Shown here: piece by piece, positions 40,690-50,504 of the stretch
How positions within the stretch are numbered: the first letter of the stretch is position 1
Layout of the letters: every line of letters starts with the position of its first letter
Source: M0108 sp963841065
Lineage (GTDB): Bacteria > Pseudomonadota > Gammaproteobacteria > Chromatiales > Chromatiaceae
Direction: 5' to 3'
Length of the DNA stretch: 64,000 bases
Assembly: GCA_963841065.1 (NCBI GenBank)
Contig: CAWJBI010000064.1
Coordinates: 10,960-74,959 of the forward strand
Notes under the pieces: model-generated
Told to the model about the DNA's origin: nothing
The model's database searches: none
Seen by the model: the letters and a program-made list of their open reading frames with translations, nothing else
Program-made: the position numbers and the translations under genes

Positions 40690-41191
40690 GGGACTGCTCC
40701 GGGGCTTGGCCAGCCTTAGTCTTAGGTTTTAGTCTACCCGTTATTGGGTCGGATCGACCTCGTCGGTACCGCGCCAGGCGAGCCTCCGGCGCCCCAGCGG
40801 ATCCGAGCCAGGTGGCGGGGACCCATGCCGGACAGGATGCCCCGGGATCTGGAACCCGCGTCACTCCTCAAGCCCTGCGAAAACCCCTGATCCGCATCGA
40901 GGCGGGCGATATACTGGATATCGGCCACGCACCCTGAGGACTGGAGCACCCCGTCCTCCCCTAGATCACCATCCGGTAACAGAAATCCCGTATCGTTACC
41001 CTTGGTGGGAACCCGAGCCTGAAGGGCGCGGGTTCAAATTACATAATAACTAGCTGTATTTACTGCCATAAGATCCAAATTCCAACCCCATTACCTGGGC
41101 AATGCTATCCCAAGGCACCCAGGAGACCTTACTCCATCCGGCGGCGCCACCTCGGCAGTTGGTCGCCTTCAACCAAACTAAAGGAGGAGAC
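40690..41191. other. Divergent upstream region of the oxidoreductase operon
   Basis: About 500 bases between the AAA-ATPase gene and porG. No gene is convincing. Two inverted repeats occur: GGTAAC/GTTACC at 40975-41000 with a 14-base spacer, and GAACCCG/CGGGTTC at 41009-41035 with a 13-base spacer. The segment after 41035 is AT-rich and a likely site of the porGAB promoter. The porG Shine-Dalgarno AAAGGAGGAG lies at about 41180-41189. Confidence 0.5.
40975..41035. promoter_or_regulatory. Pair of inverted repeats upstream of the por-type operon (possible operators)
   Basis: GGTAAC (40975-40980) pairs with GTTACC (40995-41000), and GAACCCG (41009-41015) pairs with CGGGTTC (41029-41035). They sit 157-217 bases before porG, adjacent to AT-rich sequence. 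They may be regulator sites or, for the second, a weak hairpin. No known consensus was matched. Confidence 0.3.
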
Positions 41192-41773
41192 ATGTTTCAG
41201 GTCCGTATTCACGGCCGCGGGGGCCAGGGTGTCGTCACCGGCGCCGAAATGCTCTCGATCGCCGCCTTTCTCGAAGGCAAGCACGCCCAGGCCTTCCCCA
41301 GCTTCGGTTCGGAGCGCACCGGCGCCCCGGTCGTCGCCTTCTGCCGCATCGATACCCGGGAGATCCGTCTGCGCGAGCCCATCATGGCCCCGGACGCCAT
41401 CATCATCCAGGACCCGACCCTGCTCCACCAGGTTGACGTCTTTCAGGGCCTCAAGCCCGATGGCTATGTCCTGATCAACTCCAGCAAGAGCTTCGAGGAT
41501 CTGGACATCGGCGAGGTGGCCACCAAGCTCCGCGCCGATCGCCATGCCTGCGTCCCCGCCACGGAAATCGCCATGAAGCACCTGGGGCGACCCCTGCCCA
41601 ACGCCGTGCTGCTCGGCGCCTTCGCCGGGCTCTCGGGGGCCATCACCCTCGCCGCGGTGGCCTCGGCGATCCGCGACAAGTTCTCCGGCAAGGTCGCCGA
41701 GGGCAACATCGCCGCCTCAGCCGCCGCTTTCGAATTCGTCAAGGGCAAACGCTCGCCAGGGGAGATCGCCTAA
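41192..41773 (+). CDS. 2-oxoacid:acceptor oxidoreductase, gamma subunit
   Basis: The gamma subunit of a pyruvate/2-oxoacid ferredoxin oxidoreductase, which helps bind CoA and the alpha/beta core. It starts MFQVRIHGRGGQGVVTGAEM, the family hallmark, then PSFGSERTGAPVVAFCRI. ATG 41192 has a near-perfect Shine-Dalgarno (AAAGGAGGAG); the open frame further upstream is not coding. 193 residues, normal. Its stop shares a base with the start of the alpha subunit (TAATG), so translation is coupled. It is the first gene of a four-gene operon. Confidence 0.93.
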   Translation: MFQVRIHGRGGQGVVTGAEMLSIAAFLEGKHAQAFPSFGSERTGAPVVAFCRIDTREIRLREPIMAPDAIIIQDPTLLHQVDVFQGLKPDGYVLINSSKSFEDLDIGEVATKLRADRHACVPATEIAMKHLGRPLPNAVLLGAFAGLSGAITLAAVASAIRDKFSGKVAEGNIAASAAAFEFVKGKRSPGEIA

Positions 41774-43026
41774 TGGCCCTCAAGCAAATCGAAGGTTCCC
41801 GTGGGGTCGCCGAGGCGGTCGCCCTCTGTCGGCCCGAGGTCATCTGCGCCTACCCCATCAGCCCCCAAACCCATATCGTCGAGGGCCTCGGCGAGATGGT
41901 GAAGTCCGGCGACCTGCGCAGCGAATTCATCAACGTCGAATCGGAATTCGCCGCCATGTCCGTGGCGATCGGCTCCTCCGCCGCCGGCGCCCGCACCTAC
42001 ACGGCCACCGCCTCCCAAGGCCTGCTCTTCATGGTGGAGGCCGTCTATAACGCCTCCGGCCTGGGCCTGCCGATCGTCATGACCGTCGCCAACCGCGCCA
42101 TCGGCGCCCCGATCAACATCTGGAACGATCACAGCGACTCCATGAGCCAACGCGATTGCGGCTGGCTCCAACTCTTCGCCGAGACCAACCAGGAGGCCCT
42201 GGACCTGCACATCCAGGCCTTCAAGATCGCCGAGGAGCTGTCGCTGCCGGTGATGGTGTGCATGGACGGCTTCATCCTGACCCACGCCTACGAGCGCATC
42301 GATGTCCCGACCCAGGACGAGGTGGACAATTTCCTGCCCTCCTTCGAACCCCGCCAGGTGCTCGACCCGGCGGCGCCCCTGTCGATCGGGGCCATGGTCG
42401 GCCCCGAGGCCTACACCGAGGTGCGCTACCTGGCCCACCTCAAGCAACTACGGGCCTTGGATCTGATCCCGCGGGTCGCGGCGGAATTCAAGGCCATGCT
42501 GGGCCGCGAGGCCGGTGGCCTGATTCGCCCCTACCGGGTCGAAGGCGCGGAAACCATCGTCGTGGCCCTGGGTTCGGTGCTTGGCACCATCAAGGACACG
42601 GTGGATGAACTGCGCGAGGCAGGTCACAAGATTGGCGTCGTCGGCATCACCACCTTCCGCCCCTTCCCCCTGGACGCCACCCGCTACCTGCTGCGGGATG
42701 CCAAGCGGGTGCTGGTCGTCGAAAAGTGTTTCGCCATCGGCGTGGGCGGCATTGTCGCCACCAACGTGCGGTTGGCGCTCGATGGCACGGGTCAGCCGGT
42801 CCGGGACATCATCGCCGGTCTCGGTGGCCGCGCCATCACCAAGGACAGCCTCGCCCGTATCTTCCGGGAGGGGATGGCCGACCAACTCGAGGCCATGACC
42901 TTCCTGGACCTCGATCACGCCGTCGTTGACCGCGTGCTCGAGCGCGAGCGTCAATCGCGCCGTTCCGGCCCGACCGCCGAGAACATCCTGCGCGAGGTCG
43001 GCACGGTCGCTTCCAAGATCGCCTGA
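41773..43026 (+). CDS. 2-oxoacid:acceptor oxidoreductase, alpha subunit
   Basis: A 417-residue alpha subunit (pyruvate:ferredoxin-like): the N terminus has AVALCRPEVICAYPISPQTH and EFINVESEFAAMSVAIG, the pyrimidine-binding region of the thiamin diphosphate site. TYTATASQGLLFMVEAVYNASG and NRAIGAPINIWNDHSDSM are substrate-binding segments. The C-terminal domain (VVALGSVLGTIKDTVDELREAG, LVVEKCFAIGVGG) is the transketolase-C-like part. With beta and gamma subunits it should decarboxylate a 2-oxoacid to the acyl-CoA and reduced ferredoxin, or run in reverse. Pyruvate is the likeliest substrate but 2-oxoglutarate or 2-oxoisovalerate cannot be ruled out. Confidence 0.92.
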   Translation: MALKQIEGSRGVAEAVALCRPEVICAYPISPQTHIVEGLGEMVKSGDLRSEFINVESEFAAMSVAIGSSAAGARTYTATASQGLLFMVEAVYNASGLGLPIVMTVANRAIGAPINIWNDHSDSMSQRDCGWLQLFAETNQEALDLHIQAFKIAEELSLPVMVCMDGFILTHAYERIDVPTQDEVDNFLPSFEPRQVLDPAAPLSIGAMVGPEAYTEVRYLAHLKQLRALDLIPRVAAEFKAMLGREAGGLIRPYRVEGAETIVVALGSVLGTIKDTVDELREAGHKIGVVGITTFRPFPLDATRYLLRDAKRVLVVEKCFAIGVGGIVATNVRLALDGTGQPVRDIIAGLGGRAITKDSLARIFREGMADQLEAMTFLDLDHAVVDRVLERERQSRRSGPTAENILREVGTVASKIA

Positions 43027-43037
43027 GAGGGACCCCT

Positions 43038-44042
43038 ATGTCATTTCAACCCGTCCGTTTTTACCAGACCGGCACCTTCACCGTCGGTAACCGCCTGCTT
43101 GACGAGGACAATCGCTCGGTCCAGGCCACCCAGGTCCGCACCAATTCCCTGAACTCCGGCCACCGCGCCTGCCAGGGCTGCGGCGAGGCCCTCGGCGCGC
43201 GCTACGCCATCGACGCGGCCATGGCCGCCTCGGATCGGCAACTGATCGCCGCCAACGCCACCGGCTGCCTGGAGGTCTTTTCGACGCCCTATCCGGAGAC
43301 CTCCTGGCAGATCCCCTGGATTCACTCCCTGTTCGGCAATACCGCCGCCGTCGCCACCGGCATCGCGGCGGCGATGCGCATCAAGGGCCGCTCGGACGTC
43401 CGCATCGTCGCCCAGGGCGGCGACGGCGGCACCACCGACATCGGCTTTGGCTGCCTGTCCGGCATGTTCGAGCGCAACGACGACGTCCTCTATATCTGCT
43501 ACGACAACGAGGCCTACATGAACACCGGCGTGCAGCGCTCCTCGGCGACGCCGCCGGCGGTGCGCACCGCCACGACCATGCCGGTCGGCCCCGAGCCGGG
43601 CAATGTCTTCGGCCAGGGCAAGAACGTCCCCCTGATCGCCATGGCGCACGGCATCCCCTACGTCGCCACCGCCACCGTCGCCGACCTGCGCGACCTGGAG
43701 TACAAGGTCAAGAGGGCCATCGGCATTCGCGGGGCCAAGTACATCCACATCTTTGTCCCCTGCCCCCTCGGCTGGGGTTCCGCCTCGCACGAGACCATCA
43801 AGCTGGCGCGCATGGTCAAGGAATGCGGCCTCTTCCCGGTCTACGAGGCCGAGCACGGCGAGGTGGTCAGCGTCTCCCGGATTCGCAAACAGATCCCGGT
43901 CGAGGAATACATGCGGCCGCAGCGGCGCTACGCGCACCTGTTCGGCAAGACGCCCGCCACCAAGGTCATCGCCAAGATCCAGGCCATGGCCGACCGCAAC
44001 ATCAAAAAGTTCGGCCTACTCGAAGAGGGGGGGAACCGATGA
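43038..44042 (+). CDS. 2-oxoacid:acceptor oxidoreductase, beta subunit
   Basis: A 334-residue beta subunit with the thiamin diphosphate site GDGGTTDIGFG and the iron-sulfur cysteines: HRACQGCGEALGARY near the N terminus, ATGCLEV, and a later Cys in HIFVPCPLGWG. The segment YDNEAYMNTGVQRSSATP is diagnostic of pyruvate-type beta subunits. GAGAGGG precedes the ATG. Its stop overlaps the start of the next gene by four bases (ATGA), so the GltD-like subunit is made in step with it. Confidence 0.93.
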   Translation: MSFQPVRFYQTGTFTVGNRLLDEDNRSVQATQVRTNSLNSGHRACQGCGEALGARYAIDAAMAASDRQLIAANATGCLEVFSTPYPETSWQIPWIHSLFGNTAAVATGIAAAMRIKGRSDVRIVAQGGDGGTTDIGFGCLSGMFERNDDVLYICYDNEAYMNTGVQRSSATPPAVRTATTMPVGPEPGNVFGQGKNVPLIAMAHGIPYVATATVADLRDLEYKVKRAIGIRGAKYIHIFVPCPLGWGSASHETIKLARMVKECGLFPVYEAEHGEVVSVSRIRKQIPVEEYMRPQRRYAHLFGKTPATKVIAKIQAMADRNIKKFGLLEEGGNR

Positions 44043-45673
44043 GTACCGTCAAGAACAAGCCCTTTGCCATCACCCTCAATGTCGGCTCCTCGCTCGCCAA
44101 CAAGACCGGCTCCTGGCGCACCGCGCGCCCCGTCTATCTCGATCGCCTGCCACCCTGCAACAACCAGTGCCCGGCGGGCGAGAACATCCAGAGCTGGCTA
44201 TACCTCGCCGAGGAGGGCAATTACGAGCAGGCCTGGCGCAAGATCATGGAAGAAAACCCCTTCCCGGCGATCATGGGCCGTGTCTGTTATCACACCTGCG
44301 AAGGCGCCTGCAACCGCGGCAAGGTGGACCTGCCCGTCGGCATCAACTCCGTCGAGCGTTTCCTCGGCGACCAGGCCCTCAAGTACGGCTGGACGGTGGC
44401 CCCCGGCAAGCCCACCGGCAAGAAGGTCATGGTCCTGGGGGCCGGCCCCAGCGGCCTCTCGGCGGCCTACCACCTCGCCCGCCTGGGTCACGCCGTGACC
44501 GTCTTCGAGGCCAGCCCCAAGGCAGGCGGTATGATCCGCTACGGCATCCCCAAGTACCGGATGCCCCGCGAGAAGCTGAACGCCGAGATCCTCCGCATCA
44601 AGGACATGGGGGTGGACATCCGCCTCAACAGCCGCATCACCGACGTCGCCCAAACCCTGCGGGACGGCGGCTTCGCGGCCTGCTTCCTCGCCGTCGGCCT
44701 GCAACAGGGCCAAAAGGTGGAGATACCGCAACGGGGGGATCTGCCGGTCCTCGACGCCATCAGCGTGCTGCGGGCGGTGGAACTGGAAGACCCGGTCGCC
44801 CTCTTTGGTCACGTGGTGGTCAATGGCGGCGGCAACACGGCCATCGACGTGGCCCGGTCGGCGATCCGCCTGGGGGCCATCTCGGTCACCGTCATCGTCC
44901 GCCGGGCGCGCGAGTTCATGCCCGCCCACCCCGGCGAGATCAGCGAGGGTCTCGAGGAAGGCATCAAGCTCCTCAACCTGCGCCAGATCGTCGGCATCGA
45001 CGGCCACACCCTGACCCTGGAGACCATGGTCCCCGGGGAGGGCAGCGGCATCCTGCGGACCGGCCAGACCTCGACCCTGGAGGCGGACGTCCTGGTCCAG
45101 GCCTTCGGCCAGACCGGTGACTTCTCGGCCTTCGATCAGTTGCCAGGCCTGGTGGTGGCCGACGGCGCCGTCCAGGTCGGCACCGACATGATGACCGGCG
45201 CGGTCGGCGTCTTTGCCGGCGGCGACATGATCCCCTGGGCACGCAACGCCACCGCCGCCATCGGGCTCGGCAAGAAGGCGGCGCGCAACATCGACGCCTT
45301 CCTGCGCGGCGTGAAATATCAGCCGAGGCCGAAGGCGGAGATCGCCGATATCCAGAAGTTGAATACCTGGTACTACTCGGACGCGCCGCGCACCATCAGC
45401 CCCATGCTCGACCTGGTGCGGCGCACCACGGGCTTCGCCGAGATCGTCGGCAACCTCGACGAGGGCAACGCCCTCTTCGAGGCCCGGCGCTGCATGAGTT
45501 GCGGCAACTGCTTTGAATGCGATAACTGCTACGGCGTCTGTCCCGATAACGCCGTGATCAAGCTCGGTCCTGGCAACCGCTTCCGGTTCAACTACGACTA
45601 TTGCAAGGGCTGCGGCATCTGTGTGTCGGAGTGCCCCTGCGGCGCCATCAAGATGGTCCCGGAAGAGATCTGA
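44039..45673 (+). CDS. GltD-like FAD/NAD(P) oxidoreductase fused to ferredoxin domain (electron-transfer subunit)
   Basis: A 544-residue protein. Residues ~35-125 form a GltD-type 4Fe-4S region (LPPCNNQCPAGENIQSWL, VCYHTCEGACNRG). Then come the FAD site VLGAGPSGLSAAYHLARLG and the NAD(P) site VNGGGNTAIDVARSA with RRAREFMPAH, and FAGGDMIPWARNATAAIG for flavin. The C-terminal ~70 residues have ferredoxin clusters: CMSCGNCFECDNCYGVCP and CKGCGICVSECPCGAI. Together it can pass electrons between NAD(P)H, FAD and ferredoxin-type clusters, replacing the small delta subunit. This couples the 2-oxoacid enzyme directly to nicotinamide. The last gene of the operon. Confidence 0.92.
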   Translation: MSTVKNKPFAITLNVGSSLANKTGSWRTARPVYLDRLPPCNNQCPAGENIQSWLYLAEEGNYEQAWRKIMEENPFPAIMGRVCYHTCEGACNRGKVDLPVGINSVERFLGDQALKYGWTVAPGKPTGKKVMVLGAGPSGLSAAYHLARLGHAVTVFEASPKAGGMIRYGIPKYRMPREKLNAEILRIKDMGVDIRLNSRITDVAQTLRDGGFAACFLAVGLQQGQKVEIPQRGDLPVLDAISVLRAVELEDPVALFGHVVVNGGGNTAIDVARSAIRLGAISVTVIVRRAREFMPAHPGEISEGLEEGIKLLNLRQIVGIDGHTLTLETMVPGEGSGILRTGQTSTLEADVLVQAFGQTGDFSAFDQLPGLVVADGAVQVGTDMMTGAVGVFAGGDMIPWARNATAAIGLGKKAARNIDAFLRGVKYQPRPKAEIADIQKLNTWYYSDAPRTISPMLDLVRRTTGFAEIVGNLDEGNALFEARRCMSCGNCFECDNCYGVCPDNAVIKLGPGNRFRFNYDYCKGCGICVSECPCGAIKMVPEEI

Positions 45674-45733
45674 GGAAGCTGCCGGCCCAGCGGTATCGGT
45701 TCGCCTTCGACCTGACCCAGGGTCAAGGGCGAC

Positions 45734-47108
<1,375 letters not shown>

Positions 47109-47237
47109 AATGGAAAGCTGTGCTGAGGCGCGCAAGCGATTATGGAAAGTCCAAAATAATAACCGGAACAGGATCAAGAACCCAACCCAGCAAAAGTACG
47201 CGTCGCCGGGGCCTTGGCTTCCGGGGGACGTTGTCGC

Positions 47238-48389
47238 TCAGGAAGGGGCTAGGACCTTCTCCAGGGCATCGACGATCCGCTCCCCCGCCCGCCCATCCCA
47301 GAGCTCCGGTATCCCGCCCTGCTGCCACTCGCCGGCAAACAGCCGCTCCAAGGCCGGGGCCAGCTTGGCGGGGTCGGTGCCAATGAGGGCGTTGGTGCCG
47401 ATGCTCACCGTCTCCGGACGCTCGGTGGTATCGCGCAAGGTCAGGCAGGGCACGCCCAGGACCGTGGTCTCCTCGGTGATACCGCCGGAGTCGGTGATGA
47501 CGGCCTTGGCGTGCTGGACCAGGTAGTTAAATTCCAGGTAGGGCTGGGGCTCGACCAGATGCAGGTTAGGCGGCAGGCCCGGGCCCGGCTGCCTGGCCGT
47601 GGCACCCGCCCGCGCCCCGTCAGGCGGCCCCGCCGCCAGATCTCCCAGGGTCTTGGCCGTGCGCGGGTGCACGGGAAAAATCACTGGCAGGCCACGGGTG
47701 CCCGCGCCGATGGCCGCCAGCAGCCGCGCCAAGGCCTCACCCGCGTCCACATTGGCCGGCCGGTGCAGGGTCACCACAAAATACTCACCCGCCCGCAACC
47801 CCAACGCATCCCAGCAGGCCGGCGGCCGCAGCCGCTCCCGATGGGCCAGCAGGGTGTCGATCATGGTATTGCCGACAAAAAAGATCCGCTCGTCCCCCAC
47901 CCCGGCGCGGCGGAGGTTGGCGTTGGCGAACGCGCTGGTGGTGAAAAACCAGTTGGTGATGCTGTCCGTGACCAGGCGGTTGATCTCCTCCGGCATGGTC
48001 CAGTCGCCGGAGCGGATGCCGCCCTCCACATGGGCCACCGGGATGCACAGCTTCTGGGCGGCGATAGCACAGGCCATGGTCGAGGTCACGTCCCCCACCA
48101 CCAGGCACAGGCGGGAGGGCGCGTCCAGCAAGAGGCGCTCGTAGCCGATCATGATCGCCGCCGCCTGCTCCGCCTGGGTGCCGGAGCCCACTTCCAGGTT
48201 GACATCCGGCGCCGGGATGCCGAGTTGCTCAAAAAAAGCGCCCGACAGGCGGGCGTCATAGTGCTGGCCGGTATGCACCAGGCGGTAGCGCAGCGGCCCG
48301 CCCGCCGCCGCCCGCGCCTCCAGGGCGCGGATGATGGGCGCGATCTTCATGAAATTGGGCCGGGCGCCAGCGATGATGTCGATGAGCAT
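47238..48389 (-). CDS. wecB: UDP-N-acetylglucosamine 2-epimerase (non-hydrolysing)
   Basis: WecB interconverts UDP-GlcNAc and UDP-ManNAc for surface polysaccharide synthesis. The motifs DIIAGARPNFMKIAPIIRALE, RLVHTGQHYD, VVGDVTSTMACAIAA, VAHVEGGIRSGDWTMPEE, HRPANVD and TDSGGITEETTVLGVPCLTLRDTTERPET are all intact. 383 residues, normal length. It lies upstream of the broken UDP-sugar dehydrogenase on the same strand (130-base gap); the two would act consecutively to make UDP-ManNAcA in a classic wecB-wecC pair, which the frame break now disables unless another copy exists. Confidence 0.94.
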   Translation of the reverse strand: MLIDIIAGARPNFMKIAPIIRALEARAAAGGPLRYRLVHTGQHYDARLSGAFFEQLGIPAPDVNLEVGSGTQAEQAAAIMIGYERLLLDAPSRLCLVVGDVTSTMACAIAAQKLCIPVAHVEGGIRSGDWTMPEEINRLVTDSITNWFFTTSAFANANLRRAGVGDERIFFVGNTMIDTLLAHRERLRPPACWDALGLRAGEYFVVTLHRPANVDAGEALARLLAAIGAGTRGLPVIFPVHPRTAKTLGDLAAGPPDGARAGATARQPGPGLPPNLHLVEPQPYLEFNYLVQHAKAVITDSGGITEETTVLGVPCLTLRDTTERPETVSIGTNALIGTDPAKLAPALERLFAGEWQQGGIPELWDGRAGERIVDALEKVLAPS

Positions 48390-48810
48390 AAGGGGTTGGT
48401 CCAGCTAAAAGTGTTTAAAAATCTGATGAATACTGGGATTGATCGCGCAGAAAGCGGGCTCGATGATTTGGCTTTGTTTGGAAATTTGGCCTTCTCGACG
48501 CCGTGCACGGGAGGGTAAGGGGCCAGGGTCAAAAGGCGCCAAGTCAAGGCGATACGGTTCACGCCATGCCAACGATCAGTATGTGTCAAGCCACGTGTGA
48601 TTACATACCCAGAAGGAGCTATCCGTCCGTGCCCGGGAGGTCCTAGATTACCTGGCCTTGGGGGAGGCGGCGCCCCGGGGATCGCCGCACCGATGGCCAT
48701 CGCCACCCCAGGCTGAGACCACCCCGATGCCAGAGGGCATGAACGCAGCCGGGGGTCTCGCCGCGCGAACCCCTGGCAAAAAAATGGGCGGGCATGCGAC
48801 GCGGCGCCGA
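48390..48810. other. Intergenic region upstream of wecB
   Basis: About 420 bases without a convincing gene. It contains one copy of a 26-base direct repeat at 48465-48490 whose other copy is at 49854-49879. The left end, next to wecB, is AT-rich and should hold its promoter. Confidence 0.5.
48465..48490 (+). repeat. 26-base direct repeat, left copy
   Basis: The sequence contains ATTTGGCTTTGTTT, then four variable bases and ATTTGGC. It matches the copy at 49854-49879 at about 23-24 of 26 positions. The two bracket the gene at 48811-49761. Confidence 0.65.
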
Positions 48811-49761
48811 TCAGCCCCCATCCCCCGCCGCCGGCACCGCGCTCGCCTCCAGGACCGCCTTGGCCTGACGCCAGGACTGGGCCTCGCGCAGGGCCTTGAG
48901 CGCCTTATAGAGGTCATTGTCCAGGGCCGTCTGGTAGCGCCCCAGCAGATCCGTCTGGGTCGGCAGGGTCTGGCTCTCCATCACCAGCAGGCTCAACTCA
49001 CGGATGCGCTGCTGCTCAAGCAACTGATCGAACAGCCGCACATGCTGGTCCACCAGCTCCGGCCAGCTACCGTACTCGGCGATGACCACCGCCTCGATCC
49101 CGCTCGCCTCGACCCCATGCACCTGCAGCAGATGCGCCTGCATCGTTGCCGGCAAACGGGCGAAGGGCTCCGGACCGCTGGCCACCTCGGTGTCGACCAG
49201 CGCCTGCCAGGCCGCGCGCCCCTCCTCCAGGTCGGCCAACAGGTCGGGGTCCTCCCCCGCCGCCCTGACCCGCGGCGCCTGGATCGACCGCCAGGCCTCC
49301 TCCGGCAGCCCCAGGCGCGCGGCCACCTCCCGCGCCTGGACCTCGCCGAAGGTCCGGCGGTTAAGGCTTACCATCGCCGTTTCGGCGCGTACAAAGCGGG
49401 CCTTGCGCCACAAAACGATCGCCACCTGCTCTACCAGGCCGGTCTCCACCACCCCGACTGGTTGGTAATCCGCCACCAGTTCCGCCAACAGCGTGGCAAA
49501 TTCCACCGGCGACTCGCCCTCAACGATCAGATGACGGCTGAGAAAGCCATGCGTCCGGGCATTGCCACTGACCCGCGCCTTGCCCGCCACCGAGCGCGGG
49601 CCGGTACTCTTGAGGGCGTTGCGACGATTGGACCGGGACTTGGCACTGTCCAGACTGGCCAGCGCCGCCGGGTCAGTCGGGGTGGCCGTGACACGGGCGG
49701 GGGCAATGGTGGGGGCGGCTGGCGTGGGGCTGGCAGCCGTCTCGGGGTAGGATTCGGTCAT
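48811..49761 (-). CDS. Conserved protein with RRNALKSTGPR motif, function unknown
   Basis: A 316-residue soluble protein. The N terminus is Ala/Thr/Pro-rich, then comes RSNRRNALKSTGPRSVAGKARVSGNARTHG (residues ~45-74), a Lys/Arg-rich motif typical of a widespread family of uncharacterised bacterial proteins (TGPRT..GK..S..NA..HG). The rest is helical and acidic, with a conserved-looking VETGLVEQVAIVLWRKARF. GAGG lies before the ATG. The gene stands alone between direct repeats in a region rich in truncated genes, which suggests mobility. The function is unknown; the basic motif could bind nucleic acid. Confidence 0.78.
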   Translation of the reverse strand: MTESYPETAASPTPAAPTIAPARVTATPTDPAALASLDSAKSRSNRRNALKSTGPRSVAGKARVSGNARTHGFLSRHLIVEGESPVEFATLLAELVADYQPVGVVETGLVEQVAIVLWRKARFVRAETAMVSLNRRTFGEVQAREVAARLGLPEEAWRSIQAPRVRAAGEDPDLLADLEEGRAAWQALVDTEVASGPEPFARLPATMQAHLLQVHGVEASGIEAVVIAEYGSWPELVDQHVRLFDQLLEQQRIRELSLLVMESQTLPTQTDLLGRYQTALDNDLYKALKALREAQSWRQAKAVLEASAVPAAGDGG

Positions 49762-49853
49762 GAGTGAAACCTCAAAAGGGTCTAATGATCAAGCATTTTG
49801 AGGTCAATAACGCAAATATTCAAGGGGAAAGCAAGACCCTATCAGTCTCCGGT

Positions 49854-49879
49854 CATTTGGCTTTGTTTCGTAATTTGGC
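49854..49879 (+). repeat. 26-base direct repeat, right copy
   Basis: ATTTGGCTTTGTTT followed by four bases and ATTTGGC, the partner of 48465-48490. It lies between the start of the 48811-49761 gene and the truncated epimerase fragment. Confidence 0.65.
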
Positions 49880-49896
49880 TGTTCCGCACGCCACCG

Positions 49897-50128
49897 TCAT
49901 CGCGTGGGCCGCCTTCCAGGGGCTTGTTTCCCAATTTTGACGTCCCGCCCAGACAACCGGATCATCCGCTCCGCCAGATAGTGGATTTTGTTCGGCTCCC
50001 CCATGTCCAGCACAAAGGTCTCGCCCCTCTTGACGATCACCGCCGCCTGCATGATCAACTGACAGGCCTCGGGGATGGTCATGAAGAAGCGTTCGATATC
50101 CGGTGGGTGACCGTCACCGGCCCGCCAC
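49897..50128 (-). pseudogene. Remnant of a WbpM/CapD-type polysaccharide nucleotide-sugar dehydratase (C-terminal part)
   Basis: On the minus strand a segment reads GPVTVTHPDIERFFMTIPEA and then CQLIMQAAVIVKRGETFVLDMGEPNKIHYLAERMIRLSGRD, followed by a stop at 49897-49899. This matches the C-terminal part of membrane-bound UDP-sugar 4,6-dehydratases (WbpM, FlaA1, CapD). The N-terminal several hundred residues, including the membrane domain and catalytic core, are absent and the sequence upstream changes abruptly. It is a decayed fragment from the polysaccharide locus. Confidence 0.8.
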
Positions 50129-50218
50129 GGGGCAAGGCGGTGAGGACGCGCACTTCACCGTGCTGTAGGCCTGGTTCAAGGCCTTCCAGTCGGCTTACTT
50201 ACTTGACTTCCAGAGACC

Positions 50219-50239
50219 GGTCTGTACGCTGGTCTATAC
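50219..50239 (+). promoter_or_regulatory. Tandem GGTCTRTAC repeats upstream of the toxin-antitoxin genes (possible operator)
   Basis: GGTCTGTAC (50219-50227) and GGTCTATAC (50231-50239) are separated by three bases, 12-base period. They lie 20-40 bases before the antitoxin start, where autoregulatory antitoxins usually bind. A TTGACT sequence at 50203-50208 could be a -35 element, but no -10 at proper spacing is clear. Confidence 0.45.
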
Positions 50240-50258
50240 AAATGAAGAGGAGCAGGTC

Positions 50259-50504
50259 ATGAACATCCAAGTTGGATCATATGAAGCAAAGACGAAGTTG
50301 CCTGAGTTACTGCGTGGCATTCAGGCTGGCAATCGCTACACCATCACCCTGCGGGGCGAGGCCGTGGCCGATCTTGTGCCGGCGGATAGCACCAAGCAAT
50401 CGGATGCCGTGGCAGCCGTCGATGAAATGCTGTCCTTTATGCAGGCTCGCCAACCGGAGGGTGGTATCAATCTCAAGGTCCTCATCAACGAGGGTCGAGC
50501 ATGA
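50259..50504 (+). CDS. Type II antitoxin, Phd/YefM family
   Basis: An 81-residue antitoxin with the Phd-like N terminus: MNIQVGSYEAKTKLPELLRGIQAGNRYTITLRGEAVADLVPA is in family pattern (a beta-strand, then a helix, then the R-G-E hairpin). GAGGAG precedes the ATG. The C-terminal acidic/flexible part should wrap and inhibit the toxin. Its stop overlaps the toxin start by four bases (ATGA). It probably represses its own promoter through the repeats upstream. Confidence 0.9.
   Translation: MNIQVGSYEAKTKLPELLRGIQAGNRYTITLRGEAVADLVPADSTKQSDAVAAVDEMLSFMQARQPEGGINLKVLINEGRA

Noticed and set aside
41005..41040. tRNA-like sequence (GGTTCAAAT)
   Set aside because: It only resembles a T-arm; no acceptor or anticodon arm is nearby.
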